Shown: positions 8,780 to 18,130, numbered from the stretch's first letter. The stretch is DNA of 64,000 bases from Paracoccus saliphilus (GCA_003255745.1 QKYL01000162.1:38734-102733), one strand, 5' to 3'. Notes: generated by a model not told the origin, from the sequence alone. Made by a program: numbers and translations.

Positions 8780-10644
8780 CAGAATGCCTGCCCCAAGCCA
8801 AGGTACAGCTGAACGCCGCTGCCGGTGTCGCCACTGACCGGTCCCGCCACGTCGAAACGCAGCGGGCCGACCGGCGTGTCATAACGCACGCCCACGCCCG
8901 CCCCTGCATGATCGCCGCCCTCGCCCTCGAAGCCGCTGTCGGACCAGACGCGGCCGTAATCGGCAAAGGCCACCAGTCCGATCCTTTCCCGGACTTGGAA
9001 GCGCATTTCGGCCGTGGCATTTGCGACACTCATGCCGCCGGTCTTGATCAGGTCGCCGTCAGGCCCCGAAATCGTCTCGACCCCAAGCGCCTGGAAGGGA
9101 TGGCCCCGCACCGTCCCGCCACCGCCCGAATAGAACAGGTAGTTGCGCGGCGTCCGGTCGATGTCCGACCCGAAGACGCTGCCAAGGCGCGCCCGCCCCG
9201 CCAAGGTAAAGCGGTCCTCGGACCCGAAGGAGCGGAAGGCCCGCCCCTCGGCCAGCGCGCGCGCGCCCGAACCGGTATCTTCGAATCCCTTGAAGGGGGT
9301 CACTTCGGCCGACAGGTAATAGCCACGCTTGGCGTCAGTCGGCTCGTCGCGCTGGTCCCAGATCACCTCCATCGGCAACGCCAGAACCTTGAAGTCGGTC
9401 TGGCCGTTGGCGTCGAACACGCGCGAGAACTGGTACTGCGCCGAGATGTCGCCCGTCAGCCGGTCGCTGAAGATATGGCTGAAGCCCAAGGCCAGGCTGG
9501 CCGTGTCCTCGTCATAGTCCTCTTCGCGCATGCGGGCGGCGCGCCCCTCGACATATCCGGTGGTGTCGGCGGTGATCGTGGCGGGGCGATCGATGCGGAT
9601 CGTCAGTTCGTCGTCGCGATCACTGGTTTCCGATCCGATGTCCTTGACGCGCCCCTCTATCCGCAGCCTTTCGCCCCCGCGCAGCAGGTTGCGGTGCATC
9701 CAGTAGGACGAGATCATGATCCCGTCAGTGTTTGACACCTCGAACCCGGCACCGATGCGGCGGGGCGCTTGTTCGACCACCGTCAGGTCCACGTCCAGCG
9801 TGTTTCCCGGACCAAGCGTCTCGGCCTCTTCCAGGGTGACAGCGGAAAAGACGCCGCTGCGGCGCAAGCGCCTGGTAACAGTGTCCAGCTCTTCCGGATC
9901 AAAAAGTTGGCCTTCGGGAAAACCTGCGATCTTGCGCAGCCGGCGGTCGTTCAGGCGCTGGTTGCCGCTGACGCTCAACTGGCCAAAAGTGACGCGCGGG
10001 CCTGGGTCCAGCGTGATCCGGCTGTCCACCCGGGCCGTGTCGTGATCGGCCACGATCTGCTGGTCCGCCACGTCCGCCTTGGCATACCCTTGGCTGCGCC
10101 AGCCCTCGACCCCTGCCAGGGCCGCGCTGCGCATGACGCCGGTGCCGGCGATCTCGTTAAGCGCATAGCCCGAGGGGATGTCGGTTTCGGGGGCGACCGG
10201 CGCCATGGCGGCACGGGAAAAGCGGAAGGCCTGCCCCGGCTGGACCGCCACCACGACGCGCTGCACCACCTGCGGCGCGTCCAGGGGCGCGACCTGCGCG
10301 GCCTCGACCCCGTCCAGCAGGATGTTGACGGTGCTGTTGTAATAGCCTTCGTCGTAAAGCAGGCCCAGGATGCGCGCGTAATCGGCACGGGCGGCGGCCA
10401 GAATGTCCTGGCCGGTTGTGCGATCCTCGGCCAGGGCGCTTGCGATCAGCGAAGTGCGCCGGATCTGCGCTGCCAGGTCGTCATCCCCGCCGGCCACCTC
10501 GATGTCCAGGTCCACGGGGCCCTCGTCCTCGCCGTCGCGGCTGAAAAGTCCCGAAAAGGGCGATGACGACTGGCCCCATGCCGCCGCAACGCCACCACCG
10601 ATGGCCGTCGATGCCACCAAGATCGCCGTCAGATATGCCCGCAT
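8779..10644 (-). CDS. tamA: TamA, BamA-family outer membrane protein
   Basis: 621-residue outer membrane protein of the Omp85/BamA superfamily. It has a signal peptide (cleavage expected after about AAAWG), POTRA-like domains in the first half (for example VTFGQLSVSGNQRLNDRRL) and a C-terminal 16-stranded beta-barrel ending in phenylalanine (LYLGLGQAF), as expected for recognition by the Bam machinery. The VRGHPF segment (within GGGGTVRGHPFQALG) matches the conserved VRGY/F motif of the family's barrel lid loop. It is the first gene of a two-gene tamA-tamB operon with overlapping stop and start. The 116 bases upstream separate it from glk on the same strand and probably hold its promoter. Confidence 0.92.
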   Translation of the reverse strand: MRAYLTAILVASTAIGGGVAAAWGQSSSPFSGLFSRDGEDEGPVDLDIEVAGGDDDLAAQIRRTSLIASALAEDRTTGQDILAAARADYARILGLLYDEGYYNSTVNILLDGVEAAQVAPLDAPQVVQRVVVAVQPGQAFRFSRAAMAPVAPETDIPSGYALNEIAGTGVMRSAALAGVEGWRSQGYAKADVADQQIVADHDTARVDSRITLDPGPRVTFGQLSVSGNQRLNDRRLRKIAGFPEGQLFDPEELDTVTRRLRRSGVFSAVTLEEAETLGPGNTLDVDLTVVEQAPRRIGAGFEVSNTDGIMISSYWMHRNLLRGGERLRIEGRVKDIGSETSDRDDELTIRIDRPATITADTTGYVEGRAARMREEDYDEDTASLALGFSHIFSDRLTGDISAQYQFSRVFDANGQTDFKVLALPMEVIWDQRDEPTDAKRGYYLSAEVTPFKGFEDTGSGARALAEGRAFRSFGSEDRFTLAGRARLGSVFGSDIDRTPRNYLFYSGGGGTVRGHPFQALGVETISGPDGDLIKTGGMSVANATAEMRFQVRERIGLVAFADYGRVWSDSGFEGEGGDHAGAGVGVRYDTPVGPLRFDVAGPVSGDTGSGVQLYLGLGQAF

Positions 10645-10760
10645 CCTGCGCCCCGGTTCTTTTTGCTTGTGGCAATTGAAACAGGATCAATGCAGGGAAT
10701 CCAGCGATAGTTGCCGTCCCGCGCCGCCTCAGGGTTGACCTTTGCGAGAGCGGACCGCCC

Positions 10761-11693
10761 TTAGCCGAGGGCGGCCAGGCAGCCGTGAAGCGCGGCCATG
10801 TCGTCCCGGATCAGGAAGATCGGCGTGTTTTCAGGAATGTGGCGCATATGTTCCTGGGCCAGGAAGGCAGGCTGGAAACGGTCCATCCGGTCAGCGATGC
10901 TGCGGCCCACGCTGCCGGCCAGGAACATCCCCTCCAGCGGCATGAACCGCAGCGCCAGTTCACGGCACAGAAGGCCGACCAGTTCGGTAAAGAAGTCATA
11001 GGTGGCTATGGCCTGGGGATCGCCTGCCTCGGCGGCGCGGGCGATGTCCTCGCTGCGCACCGGGTCCGTGCCCGTCATCGCGGCGTGCAGGCGCGACAGG
11101 CCGCGGCCTGCAAAGGTTTCCTCGGTCGAGAAGAAACCCTGCGCGGCGTCGGCGCCCACCCGGTCGATCAGGCGCCACATGATGTTGGCGGGAAGGTGGG
11201 TGTGCCCTTCCTCGGCCTCCAGGGCGGTGATCGCGCCCCCCGGCAGCACGCGGACTGCGCAGACATTGAAGCCGGTGCCAAGGCCCACGACCAGCGCCTG
11301 CCCGTTGCGGGCGCGGTCCTGCGGCGCCTCGCGCAGCGCCGCCACGCCGTCACCGGCCAGCGCGGGCGTGGCAAAGCCCAGGGCGGTCAGGTCGTTGATC
11401 AGGCGCGCCTGATCGGCATCCGCCAGACGCGCCAGCTTGTCCTCGTCAAAGAACCAGTCGCGGTTGGTCAGCCGCGCGCGGCCGCCGCTGACCGGCCCCG
11501 CCACGGCGATGCACATGGACGAGATATGGGGCCCGTGCTGCTCGGCCAGGAACTGGCGCACCACGTCGTCGAAGCTGGCAAAGTCATCCCCCTTGAAGCG
11601 GGTGACCGTGCTGGCATCAATGGACCCGTTGCGGGCGATCGCCAGCCGCGCATTGGTGCCACCCACATCGCCCAGAAGCATCGCCATCGCCAT
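10761..11693 (-). CDS. glk: Glucokinase
   Basis: ATP-dependent glucokinase (310 residues) of the bacterial Glk family, forming glucose 6-phosphate in the cytoplasm. Visible motifs are the phosphate-binding GDVGGTNARLA near the N-terminus, LINDLTALGFA containing the catalytic-base aspartate region, VVGLGTGFNVCAV, and EEGHTHLP. Three in-frame ATGs are close together (11693, 11687, 11681), so the exact start is uncertain by a few residues. It is the last gene of the sugar ABC transporter operon, 10 bases after the ATPase gene. This suggests that imported free glucose is phosphorylated directly. Confidence 0.92.
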   Translation of the reverse strand: MAMAMLLGDVGGTNARLAIARNGSIDASTVTRFKGDDFASFDDVVRQFLAEQHGPHISSMCIAVAGPVSGGRARLTNRDWFFDEDKLARLADADQARLINDLTALGFATPALAGDGVAALREAPQDRARNGQALVVGLGTGFNVCAVRVLPGGAITALEAEEGHTHLPANIMWRLIDRVGADAAQGFFSTEETFAGRGLSRLHAAMTGTDPVRSEDIARAAEAGDPQAIATYDFFTELVGLLCRELALRFMPLEGMFLAGSVGRSIADRMDRFQPAFLAQEHMRHIPENTPIFLIRDDMAALHGCLAALG

Positions 11694-11703
11694 TCCCCTT
11701 GCC

Positions 11704-12810
11704 TCAGTTCAGCCTTTCACCGTCTGTAGGCGAGAAGTACGACACTTTCGAGAGGTCGAATGCCAGCGGAAACGGCTGGCGCGCCCGGACCGCGCTTTCG
11801 GCACGCAGCCGCGCGGTAACCGCCTTGCCGCCCAGATGGGTGACGGCGAAGGTGTCGGCGCCCGCCGGTTCGACAATCTCGATCATCACGTCGCCGCCCG
11901 CACCCTGGGCTGTGCCGGGCAGATGCGCGTTGCCCGTGGCCTCGTGGATGTCCTCGGGGCGCACGCCCAGGACGATCTCGGCGGGCAGATCGCGGGCCAC
12001 CGGGTCGGTGATGACCAGCGGCGCATCGCCTGCGCGCTCGATCTCGATCCGGGTCTGACCGGCTTCGGAGCGGACGCGGGCCGGAATCAGGTTCATGGCC
12101 GGGCTGCCCATGAAATCGGCCACGAACATGTTGGCGGGTCGGTTGTAGATTTCCGCGGGCGTGCCGATCTGCTGGATCACGCCGCCCTTCATGACGACGA
12201 TCTTGGTGGCCAGTGTCATCGCCTCGATCTGATCGTGGGTGACATAGACGATTGAGGCGTTCAGGTCCTGGTGCAGCTTCTTGATCTCGGTCCGCATGGA
12301 GACGCGCAGCTTGGCATCCAGGTTCGACAGCGGTTCGTCGAACAGGAACAGGGCGGGATCGCGCACCAAGGCGCGGCCCATGGCGACGCGCTGGCGCTGG
12401 CCGCCCGACAGCTGGCCCGGCTTGCGGGCCAGCAGCGGTTCGATCTGCAGCTGGCGGGCGACCTCGGCCAGCTTCCGCTCCTGCGTGGCCTTGTCGACGC
12501 CGCGCACCTTCATGCCAAAGGTGATATTCTTGGCCACCGACATGGTCGGGTAAAGCGCATAGGACTGGAACACCATCGCGATGTCGCGGTCCTTGGGGCT
12601 GACGCCCGTCACGTCACGGTCGGCGATGCGGATCGCGCCGCCGGTGATCGGCTCCAGCCCCGCGATGCAGTTCAGCAGCGTGGATTTCCCGCAGCCCGAG
12701 GGGCCGACCAGCACCAGGAAGTCGCCCTCGTCGATGCTGATGTTGATGTCATGCAGAATATGGGTCTCGCCATAGGCTTTCTGCAGGTGGTCGATTTCGA
12801 GGATCGGCAT
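11704..12810 (-). CDS. Sugar ABC transporter ATP-binding protein (MalK/UgpC type)
   Basis: 368-residue ATPase of the carbohydrate uptake class 1 family. It has Walker A GPSGCGKST, Q-loop in MVFQSYALYP, signature LSGGQRQRVAMGRA, Walker B LFLFDEPLSNLDAK and switch histidine in YVTHDQIEAM. A C-terminal regulatory OB/TOBE domain (from about residue 240) follows, as in MalK-type proteins. It should energise the two permeases encoded immediately upstream; the gap to the MalG-type gene is 3 bases. By operon and binding-protein similarity the substrate is probably glucose or mannose. Confidence 0.92.
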   Translation of the reverse strand: MPILEIDHLQKAYGETHILHDINISIDEGDFLVLVGPSGCGKSTLLNCIAGLEPITGGAIRIADRDVTGVSPKDRDIAMVFQSYALYPTMSVAKNITFGMKVRGVDKATQERKLAEVARQLQIEPLLARKPGQLSGGQRQRVAMGRALVRDPALFLFDEPLSNLDAKLRVSMRTEIKKLHQDLNASIVYVTHDQIEAMTLATKIVVMKGGVIQQIGTPAEIYNRPANMFVADFMGSPAMNLIPARVRSEAGQTRIEIERAGDAPLVITDPVARDLPAEIVLGVRPEDIHEATGNAHLPGTAQGAGGDVMIEIVEPAGADTFAVTHLGGKAVTARLRAESAVRARQPFPLAFDLSKVSYFSPTDGERLN

Positions 12811-12813
12811 GGC

Positions 12814-13668
12814 TTATCCCTTGACGCTGCCGGCGGTCAGGCCGCGGATGAAGTATTTGCCGGCGACGACATAGACCAGCAACGTGGGCAGCGCGGCGAT
12901 GATCGCGGCGGCCATGTCCACGTTGTAGGCTTTGACGCCGGTGGTGGAGTTGACGATGTTGTTCAGCGCGACCGTCACAGGCTGGCTGCCCGGCCCGCTG
13001 AAGCTGACCCCGAACAGGAAGTCGTTCCAGATCTGCGTGAACTGCCAGATGACCGAGACGGTGATGATCGGCAGCGAGATCGGCAGGAAGATCGACCAGA
13101 AGATGCGAAAGAAGCCCGCCCCGTCGACCTTGGCCGCGCGCACCAGCTCCTGGGGGATGGTGACATAGTAGTTGCGAAAGAACAGCGTGGTGAAGCCCAG
13201 GCCATAGATCACGTGGACGAAGATCAGCCCCGGAATGGTGCCTGCCAGCCCCATCAGGCCCAGCATCTGCGCCATCGGCAACAGCACCACCTGGAACGGG
13301 ATGAAGCAACCGAACAGGATCGCGGCGAAGAACAGGTTCGCCCCCCGGAACCGCCATTGGGCAAAGACATAGCCGTTCAGCGCCCCCACGATGGTGGACA
13401 GCAGCACGGCCGGCACCGCCATCAGGACGCTGTTCCAGAAAAAGGGCCGCAGCCCTTCGCACTGGGTGCCGGCGCAGGCGGTGGACCAGGCTTCGGCCCA
13501 GGGGGCGAAGGTGATCTCGCGCGGCAGGGCCAGAAGGCTGCCGGTGCGGATCTCTTCAAGGCTTTTCAGGGACGTCGTCAGCATGACGAACAGCGGCATC
13601 AGGTAGAACAGCGCGAAGAGGATCAGGATGCCATAAAGGCCCCAACGCAGCAGGGTGTTACTGGTCAC
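12814..13668 (-). CDS. Sugar ABC transporter permease, MalG type
   Basis: 284-residue integral membrane protein with about six helices and the EAA loop that docks on the ATPase (AAKVDGAGFFRIFWSIFLPISLP). It ends in FIRGLTAGSVKG, typical of the MalG branch. A larger periplasmic segment around residues 45-70 contains two cysteines (C65 and C69, in STACAGTQCEG). Its start overlaps the end of the MalF-type gene by 11 bases, indicating coupled translation. Confidence 0.92.
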   Translation of the reverse strand: MTSNTLLRWGLYGILILFALFYLMPLFVMLTTSLKSLEEIRTGSLLALPREITFAPWAEAWSTACAGTQCEGLRPFFWNSVLMAVPAVLLSTIVGALNGYVFAQWRFRGANLFFAAILFGCFIPFQVVLLPMAQMLGLMGLAGTIPGLIFVHVIYGLGFTTLFFRNYYVTIPQELVRAAKVDGAGFFRIFWSIFLPISLPIITVSVIWQFTQIWNDFLFGVSFSGPGSQPVTVALNNIVNSTTGVKAYNVDMAAAIIAALPTLLVYVVAGKYFIRGLTAGSVKG

Positions 13669-14530
13669 GGCGCGGCCTCAATTCGCTATAAAGGTAAGGA
13701 ACGACGATGGCGAAGATGACGCCCATCATGATCATCGCGCTGGAGGCCGCCTGGCCCAGATCCCCGCGCGAGAAGGCCATCGCATACATGTAGGTGGCCG
13801 GCAGGTCAGTCGCATAGCCGGGGCCGCCATTGGTCAGCGCGATCACCAGGTCAAAAGCCTTGATGGCCAGGTGGGCCAGCACGATGAAGGCCGACAGGAA
13901 GATCGGCGCCATGGTCGGGATGATGATGGCGGAATAGATGCGGTGCGTGGGAATGCCGTCGACCTGGGCGGCGCGGATGATTTCCGTATCGACCGAGCGC
14001 AGACCGGCCAGGAACAGCGCCATCACAAAGCCCGAAGCCTGCCAGACGGCGGCCAGCACGATGGTGTAGATCGCCATTTCCGGGCGGATCAGCCAGTCGA
14101 AGGTGAAATTCTCGAAGCCCCAGCTGCGCACGGCGGCCTGGATGCCCAGGCCCGGGTTCAGGATCCATTTCCACGCGGTGCCGGTCACGATCAGCGACAG
14201 GGCCATGGGATAGAGGTAGACGGTGCGCAGCACGCCCTCGGCCCGGATCTTCTGGTCCAGGAAGATGGCCAGCATCAGCCCGATCACCATCGAGATGACG
14301 ATGAACAGGCCGCCAAAGATGAACAGGTTGTTCATCGCCACGTCCCAACGCGGGGCGGCGAACAGGCGTTCGTATTGCCCGATCCCGTCCAGTTCGTAGC
14401 GCGGCATCAGGCGGGATTTCGTGAAGCTGATCCAAGCGGTCCAGGCGATGAAGCCGTAGACGAAGACCAGGATCGCCACGAAGGACGGCGCCAAGACGAA
14501 CTTGGGCACGTTGCGTTCAAGCCATTCCAT
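13658..14530 (-). CDS. Sugar ABC transporter permease, MalF type
   Basis: 290-residue permease with six predicted helices and the EAA motif RAAQVDGIPTHRIYSAIIIPTMAP. Partner of the MalG-type permease downstream. A strong hairpin with a T-run separates it from the upstream binding-protein gene, so it is probably expressed at a lower level than the binding protein from the same promoter. Confidence 0.92.
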   Translation of the reverse strand: MEWLERNVPKFVLAPSFVAILVFVYGFIAWTAWISFTKSRLMPRYELDGIGQYERLFAAPRWDVAMNNLFIFGGLFIVISMVIGLMLAIFLDQKIRAEGVLRTVYLYPMALSLIVTGTAWKWILNPGLGIQAAVRSWGFENFTFDWLIRPEMAIYTIVLAAVWQASGFVMALFLAGLRSVDTEIIRAAQVDGIPTHRIYSAIIIPTMAPIFLSAFIVLAHLAIKAFDLVIALTNGGPGYATDLPATYMYAMAFSRGDLGQAASSAMIMMGVIFAIVVPYLYSELRPRRDQ

Positions 14531-14545
14531 GTCGGATAAACCCCT

Positions 14546-14587
14546 AAAGAAAAACCCCGCGCCCTGGCGTCTCGCCCGGGCGCGGGG
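14546..14587 (-). terminator. Intra-operon terminator or attenuator after the sugar-binding protein gene
   Basis: A perfect 10-bp inverted repeat, CCCCGCGCCC at 14555-14564 against GGGCGCGGGG at 14578-14587, has a 13-base loop. On the minus strand it is followed directly by a T-rich run (complement of 14546-14554). It lies 16 bases after the binding-protein stop and 16 bases before the first permease start. A leaky terminator here would give excess binding protein over membrane subunits, a known pattern in binding-protein-dependent ABC operons. Confidence 0.8.
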
Positions 14588-14602
14588 CAGGTCACGCCGT
14601 CA

Positions 14603-15844
14603 TCACATCGCGTTGGCGACGGCGTCTGCCAGCTGTTGCACGGCGTCTTCCGACGACATGTCGCTGTTGAAATGCGCGGTCACCACGTCGGTGATCGCAC
14701 CGGCCGGCGCGCCGCGGAGCGCCATGCCATGGGCATAGGAGGGCAGCAGCGAACCATCTTCGGCGCCCGCGTTCATCGCTTCCGATGACTTCTTGGCGCA
14801 ATCGTCGAAATCGTCCAGCGCCACGTCGGTGCGGGCCGGGATCGAGCCCTTGTTCAGGTTGAAGGTCTTCTGGAACTCGGGGCCCATGATCAGCTTGGCC
14901 AGCAGTTCCTGGCCCTGCTGCTTCTCCTCGCCGTCCAGCTCAAAGAAGGCAAAGCTGTCGACGTTGTAGAGGAAGCCCTCACCCGGGGTCTGGGCGCAGA
15001 CGAAATCGACGCCCGGCTCTTTGCCCGCGGCCAAAAATTCGCCCTTGGCCCAGTCACCCATGATCTGGAAGGCAGCCTCTCCGTTCATGACCATTGCGGT
15101 GGCCAGGTTCCAGTCGCGGCCCGAGAAGTTGTCGTCGACATAGCCGCGGATGGTCCGCATCTGGTCGAAGACCTGCTTCATCGTGTCCGAAGTCAGCGCC
15201 TCGGGGTCTAGGTCGACCAGCGCCTGCTGGTAGAATTCCGGTCCGCCCAGGCCCAGCACGACGGTTTCGAAGATCGTCGCGTCCTGCCAGTTCTGGCCAC
15301 CATGGGCCAGCGGCGTGACGCCGGCAGCCTGCAGCTTTTCGGCGGCGGCGTTGAATTCTTCCCAAGTGGTCGGCATGGCGATGCCATGCTCGTCCAGGAT
15401 CTGCTTGTTGCCCCAGATCCAGTTAACGCGGTGGACGTTCACGGGGGCCGCGCACCAGGTACCTTCGCACTTCATGTGCTCGGCGATCTGCGCGGGAAGA
15501 ACCTCGGCCCAGTTGTTCGCCTCGGCCACCGAACCGATGTCGGCCAGACCGGTTTCCTCATACCATTCCTGGATCGCAGGGCCCTTCAGTTGAACGGCCG
15601 TGGGGGCGTTGCCTGACAGCACACGGGCACGCAGTGCGGTCATCGCGGCATCGCCACCGCCGCCGGCCACGGGCATGTCGGTCCAGGTGCCCCCTTCGGC
15701 GGCGAACTGTTCCTGCAGAACGGCAACCGACTTGGCCTCGCCGCCCGAGGTCCACCAATGCAGCACTTCGGCGGTGGGTTCGGCCATCACCGGCCCAGCC
15801 AGCATCACGGCGGTCGAAGCCGCCAGCACGGATTTCATGTTCAT
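14603..15844 (-). CDS. Periplasmic sugar-binding protein, glucose/mannose type (GtsA/GltB-like)
   Basis: 413-residue solute-binding protein with a signal peptide (MNMKSVLAASTAVMLAGPVMA). Conserved blocks match the Pseudomonas glucose-binding protein GltB/GtsA: LHWWTSGGEA near the N-terminus, AGGGGDAAMTALRARV, PVNVHRVNWIW, LAHGGQNWQD and FNLNKGSIPAR. The start at 15844 has GGGAGG a few bases upstream; a second ATG two codons later is also possible. It is the first gene of the transporter operon, followed by a terminator-like hairpin. The neighbouring glucokinase supports glucose as substrate; this is inferred, not shown. Confidence 0.88.
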   Translation of the reverse strand: MNMKSVLAASTAVMLAGPVMAEPTAEVLHWWTSGGEAKSVAVLQEQFAAEGGTWTDMPVAGGGGDAAMTALRARVLSGNAPTAVQLKGPAIQEWYEETGLADIGSVAEANNWAEVLPAQIAEHMKCEGTWCAAPVNVHRVNWIWGNKQILDEHGIAMPTTWEEFNAAAEKLQAAGVTPLAHGGQNWQDATIFETVVLGLGGPEFYQQALVDLDPEALTSDTMKQVFDQMRTIRGYVDDNFSGRDWNLATAMVMNGEAAFQIMGDWAKGEFLAAGKEPGVDFVCAQTPGEGFLYNVDSFAFFELDGEEKQQGQELLAKLIMGPEFQKTFNLNKGSIPARTDVALDDFDDCAKKSSEAMNAGAEDGSLLPSYAHGMALRGAPAGAITDVVTAHFNSDMSSEDAVQQLADAVANAM

Positions 15845-15960
15845 GGATCCTCCCAGATCATCTTCGCGCGGATTCGGTAATCCGCGTGTGGGATCATCAT
15901 GCCAAAGTCGCAGCCATGACCGCAACGCAGGACAGCCTTGCAGCAGCCAGATTCCGCGGC

Positions 15961-15980
15961 GTTATGTTACAAACTGTTAC
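15961..15980 (+). promoter_or_regulatory. Candidate response-regulator operator (TGTTAC direct repeat)
   Basis: TGTTAC occurs at 15965-15970 and again at 15975-15980, exactly 10 bp apart, in the 182-base region between the sugar-binding protein gene and the divergent response regulator gene. OmpR-family regulators bind direct repeats of about this spacing, and one is encoded immediately downstream. Functional assignment is inference from spacing and position only. Confidence 0.45.
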
Positions 15981-16026
15981 GAAGCTTCGCCTGCCGGTGC
16001 TATTGCGGCCCCAAGGGAGAACAAGG

Positions 16027-16731
16027 ATGAGCCTGCACCGCCTGCTGCTGGTCGAGGATGATGCCGACATGGCCGCCATGCTGGCGGCCTATCTGCAACG
16101 CCAAGGCTTTTACATCACCCGGGCCGACAGCCGCGACGGCGCGCTGGCCGCACTGAGGTCGGGGCGCGTGGACCTGATCCTGCTGGACGTGTCCCTGGGC
16201 CCCGACAACGGCGTGCAGATCTGCGCCGAGATCCGCCAGGCGCAGGACGTGCCGATCATCATGGTCAGCGCCCTGTCGGCCGACCACCAGCGTATGGCCG
16301 GATACGAGGTGGGGGCCGACGATTATATCGCCAAGCCATTCAACCCCGACCTGCTGCTGGCCCGGATCCGGGCGGTGCTGCGCCGCGCAGGCCGCGCGCC
16401 CAGCCTGTCGCATCGCCGGCGCGACAGCGTGCTGCGCTTTGCCGGCTGGCGCTATGATGCAGGGCGCGACGAGGTAACGGCGCCGGGGGGCTGGCAGGTG
16501 TCGCTATCGTCGCGCGAAACTGCGCTGCTGCGGGTTTTCCTGGCCAATCCGCTGATCCCCCTGACCCGTGAAGAGATTGCCGCCGCACTGGACGATGACG
16601 AGGCCGCCGGGGGGCGCGCCATCGACGTGCTGGTCGGCCGATTGCGCCAGAAGACCGATCCCGCCCTGATCCGGACCGAGCGCGGCATCGGCTATGTCCT
16701 GTCGGCCGATGTGGCGTCCGAGGATGCCTAG
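16027..16731 (+). CDS. OmpR-family response regulator (GltR-like)
   Basis: 234-residue regulator with an N-terminal receiver (acidic residues E10, D11, D12; phospho-acceptor D54 in LILLDVSLG; lysine in YIAKPFNPD) and a C-terminal winged-helix DNA-binding domain (about 140-230, ending RTERGIGYVLSADV). The start is preceded by GGGAGAACAAGG. It is divergent from the glucose-type ABC operon and followed by its cognate kinase. This matches Pseudomonas, where the GltR/GtrS two-component system lies by, and controls, the glucose transporter genes. A role in glucose uptake control is therefore likely but inferred. Confidence 0.88.
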   Translation: MSLHRLLLVEDDADMAAMLAAYLQRQGFYITRADSRDGALAALRSGRVDLILLDVSLGPDNGVQICAEIRQAQDVPIIMVSALSADHQRMAGYEVGADDYIAKPFNPDLLLARIRAVLRRAGRAPSLSHRRRDSVLRFAGWRYDAGRDEVTAPGGWQVSLSSRETALLRVFLANPLIPLTREEIAAALDDDEAAGGRAIDVLVGRLRQKTDPALIRTERGIGYVLSADVASEDA

Positions 16732-18130
16732 CCGCCGCAGCCTGCGGGTGCTGGCCAGCCTGTGGGTGGTGCTGGCAATGCTGGCCGGGGGGGCCTCGGT
16801 CTGGCTGTGGATGGCCAGCGACGCCGCGTGGCGCGCGCATCTAGATCGTGCCTATATCGCCGGTCTGGCGCTTTACGACAGCCTGGAAAACGGCAGCGCC
16901 CTGCCCTCGGGCCTGTCCATCAGCCAGACGCGCGACGCGCCCGTGACGCCACAGGGCTGGCGCGAAACGCTGATCACCCTGACCGGTGGCGGCAGACCCG
17001 ACTTGTCGCGTGGCGATCGTTTGTCTGTCCGCATCCAGTCGCCTGACATCCTTTACCCGGCGGCGGGCGTGGAAAGCGTGGGCGGCGGCAGTCAGGCGGC
17101 GGGACTGGCTTCGGTCACCCGCACCTTGGCGCGGTTCTGCAGCGAGCCGCGCCTGTTCGTCCAGCAGGATACTGGGCCGTGGGTCCAGGTTCGGGGAAGC
17201 GCGGTTTGGGGCTGCGATGCCGCGCCGCCCGACCGGCGGCTGCTGGCGGGGGCGCTGCTGCTGGGCGCGCTGGCGCTGCTGCTGGGTTGGGTGGCCGAGG
17301 TCTCGGCCGCGTTTGCGGCCTTTGCCGCGGCCCTGCGCGATCACCGCGCCCGCAATGCCGCCCTGCCCGTCGGCGGTGTCGAGGAACTGCGCCAGACCGC
17401 CGAAGCCGTGAATGCCTATGTGGCCCAGGATCGGGCGGCGCTGGAAAACCGTGCGCTGGTCCTGTCGGGCGTCAGCCACGACCTGGGCACACCCGCGACC
17501 CGCCTGCGCCTGCGGAGCGCCTTGATCGAGGACGAGGCCCTGCGCGCCCGGCTGGAACATGACATCGACGAGATGACCACGATGATCGACGGCGTGCTGA
17601 CCTATACCCGCGCCGAAATCGGGGCCGAGCCGTTTCGCCGCCTGTCCCTGACCTCGCTGGCCGAGGCGGTAGTGGCCGACTATCAGGATGTCGGCCTGCC
17701 TGTCACGCTGCGCCGGGCCTCGCCCCGCCCGGCCCGTGCTGGCACGCTGTTCGCGCGCAGCCTGACCCGCCCGACAGCGGAAGCGCACGCAATCCTAATG
17801 CGGGGTCAGCCGACTTCCTTGCGCCGCGCGCTGTCGAACCTGATCGACAACGCACTAAAATACGGGCGCGAAGCCGTGGTGCTGGTGGACGGCGACGCCG
17901 ACGAGGCCTGGATGACCGTTACCGACCGCGGATCGGTCCTGACCCAGGACGACCTCTTGCGGCTGACCGGCGCCTTTCAACGGGGCGGGAATGCGGGCGC
18001 CGCGACGGGGGTGGGGCTGGGGCTGGCGATCGTCTCGACCATTGCGGCGCAGCATGGCGGGCGGCTGGAATTTCATCGGGCGGCCGAGGGGCTGGAGGCG
18101 CGACTGGTGGTGGCGCGCACGTGGGCGTGA
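16724..18130 (+). CDS. Sensor histidine kinase paired with the OmpR-type regulator
   Basis: 468-residue inner membrane kinase. A first helix (residues about 8-28) and a second (about 175-195, LLAGALLLGALALLLGWVAEV) bracket a periplasmic domain of roughly 145 residues. The dimerisation and H-box segment VSHDLGTPATRLRLRS places the histidine at H252. The ATPase follows with N-box NLIDNALKYG, a D-x-G box in TDRGS and GVGLGLAIV. ATG 16724 overlaps the regulator's stop by 8 bases; earlier in-frame ATGs at 16694 and 16709 would extend the N-terminus by up to ten residues. The periplasmic domain presumably senses sugar or sugar-loaded binding protein, which cannot be read from sequence. Confidence 0.87.
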   Translation: MPSRRSLRVLASLWVVLAMLAGGASVWLWMASDAAWRAHLDRAYIAGLALYDSLENGSALPSGLSISQTRDAPVTPQGWRETLITLTGGGRPDLSRGDRLSVRIQSPDILYPAAGVESVGGGSQAAGLASVTRTLARFCSEPRLFVQQDTGPWVQVRGSAVWGCDAAPPDRRLLAGALLLGALALLLGWVAEVSAAFAAFAAALRDHRARNAALPVGGVEELRQTAEAVNAYVAQDRAALENRALVLSGVSHDLGTPATRLRLRSALIEDEALRARLEHDIDEMTTMIDGVLTYTRAEIGAEPFRRLSLTSLAEAVVADYQDVGLPVTLRRASPRPARAGTLFARSLTRPTAEAHAILMRGQPTSLRRALSNLIDNALKYGREAVVLVDGDADEAWMTVTDRGSVLTQDDLLRLTGAFQRGGNAGAATGVGLGLAIVSTIAAQHGGRLEFHRAAEGLEARLVVARTWA

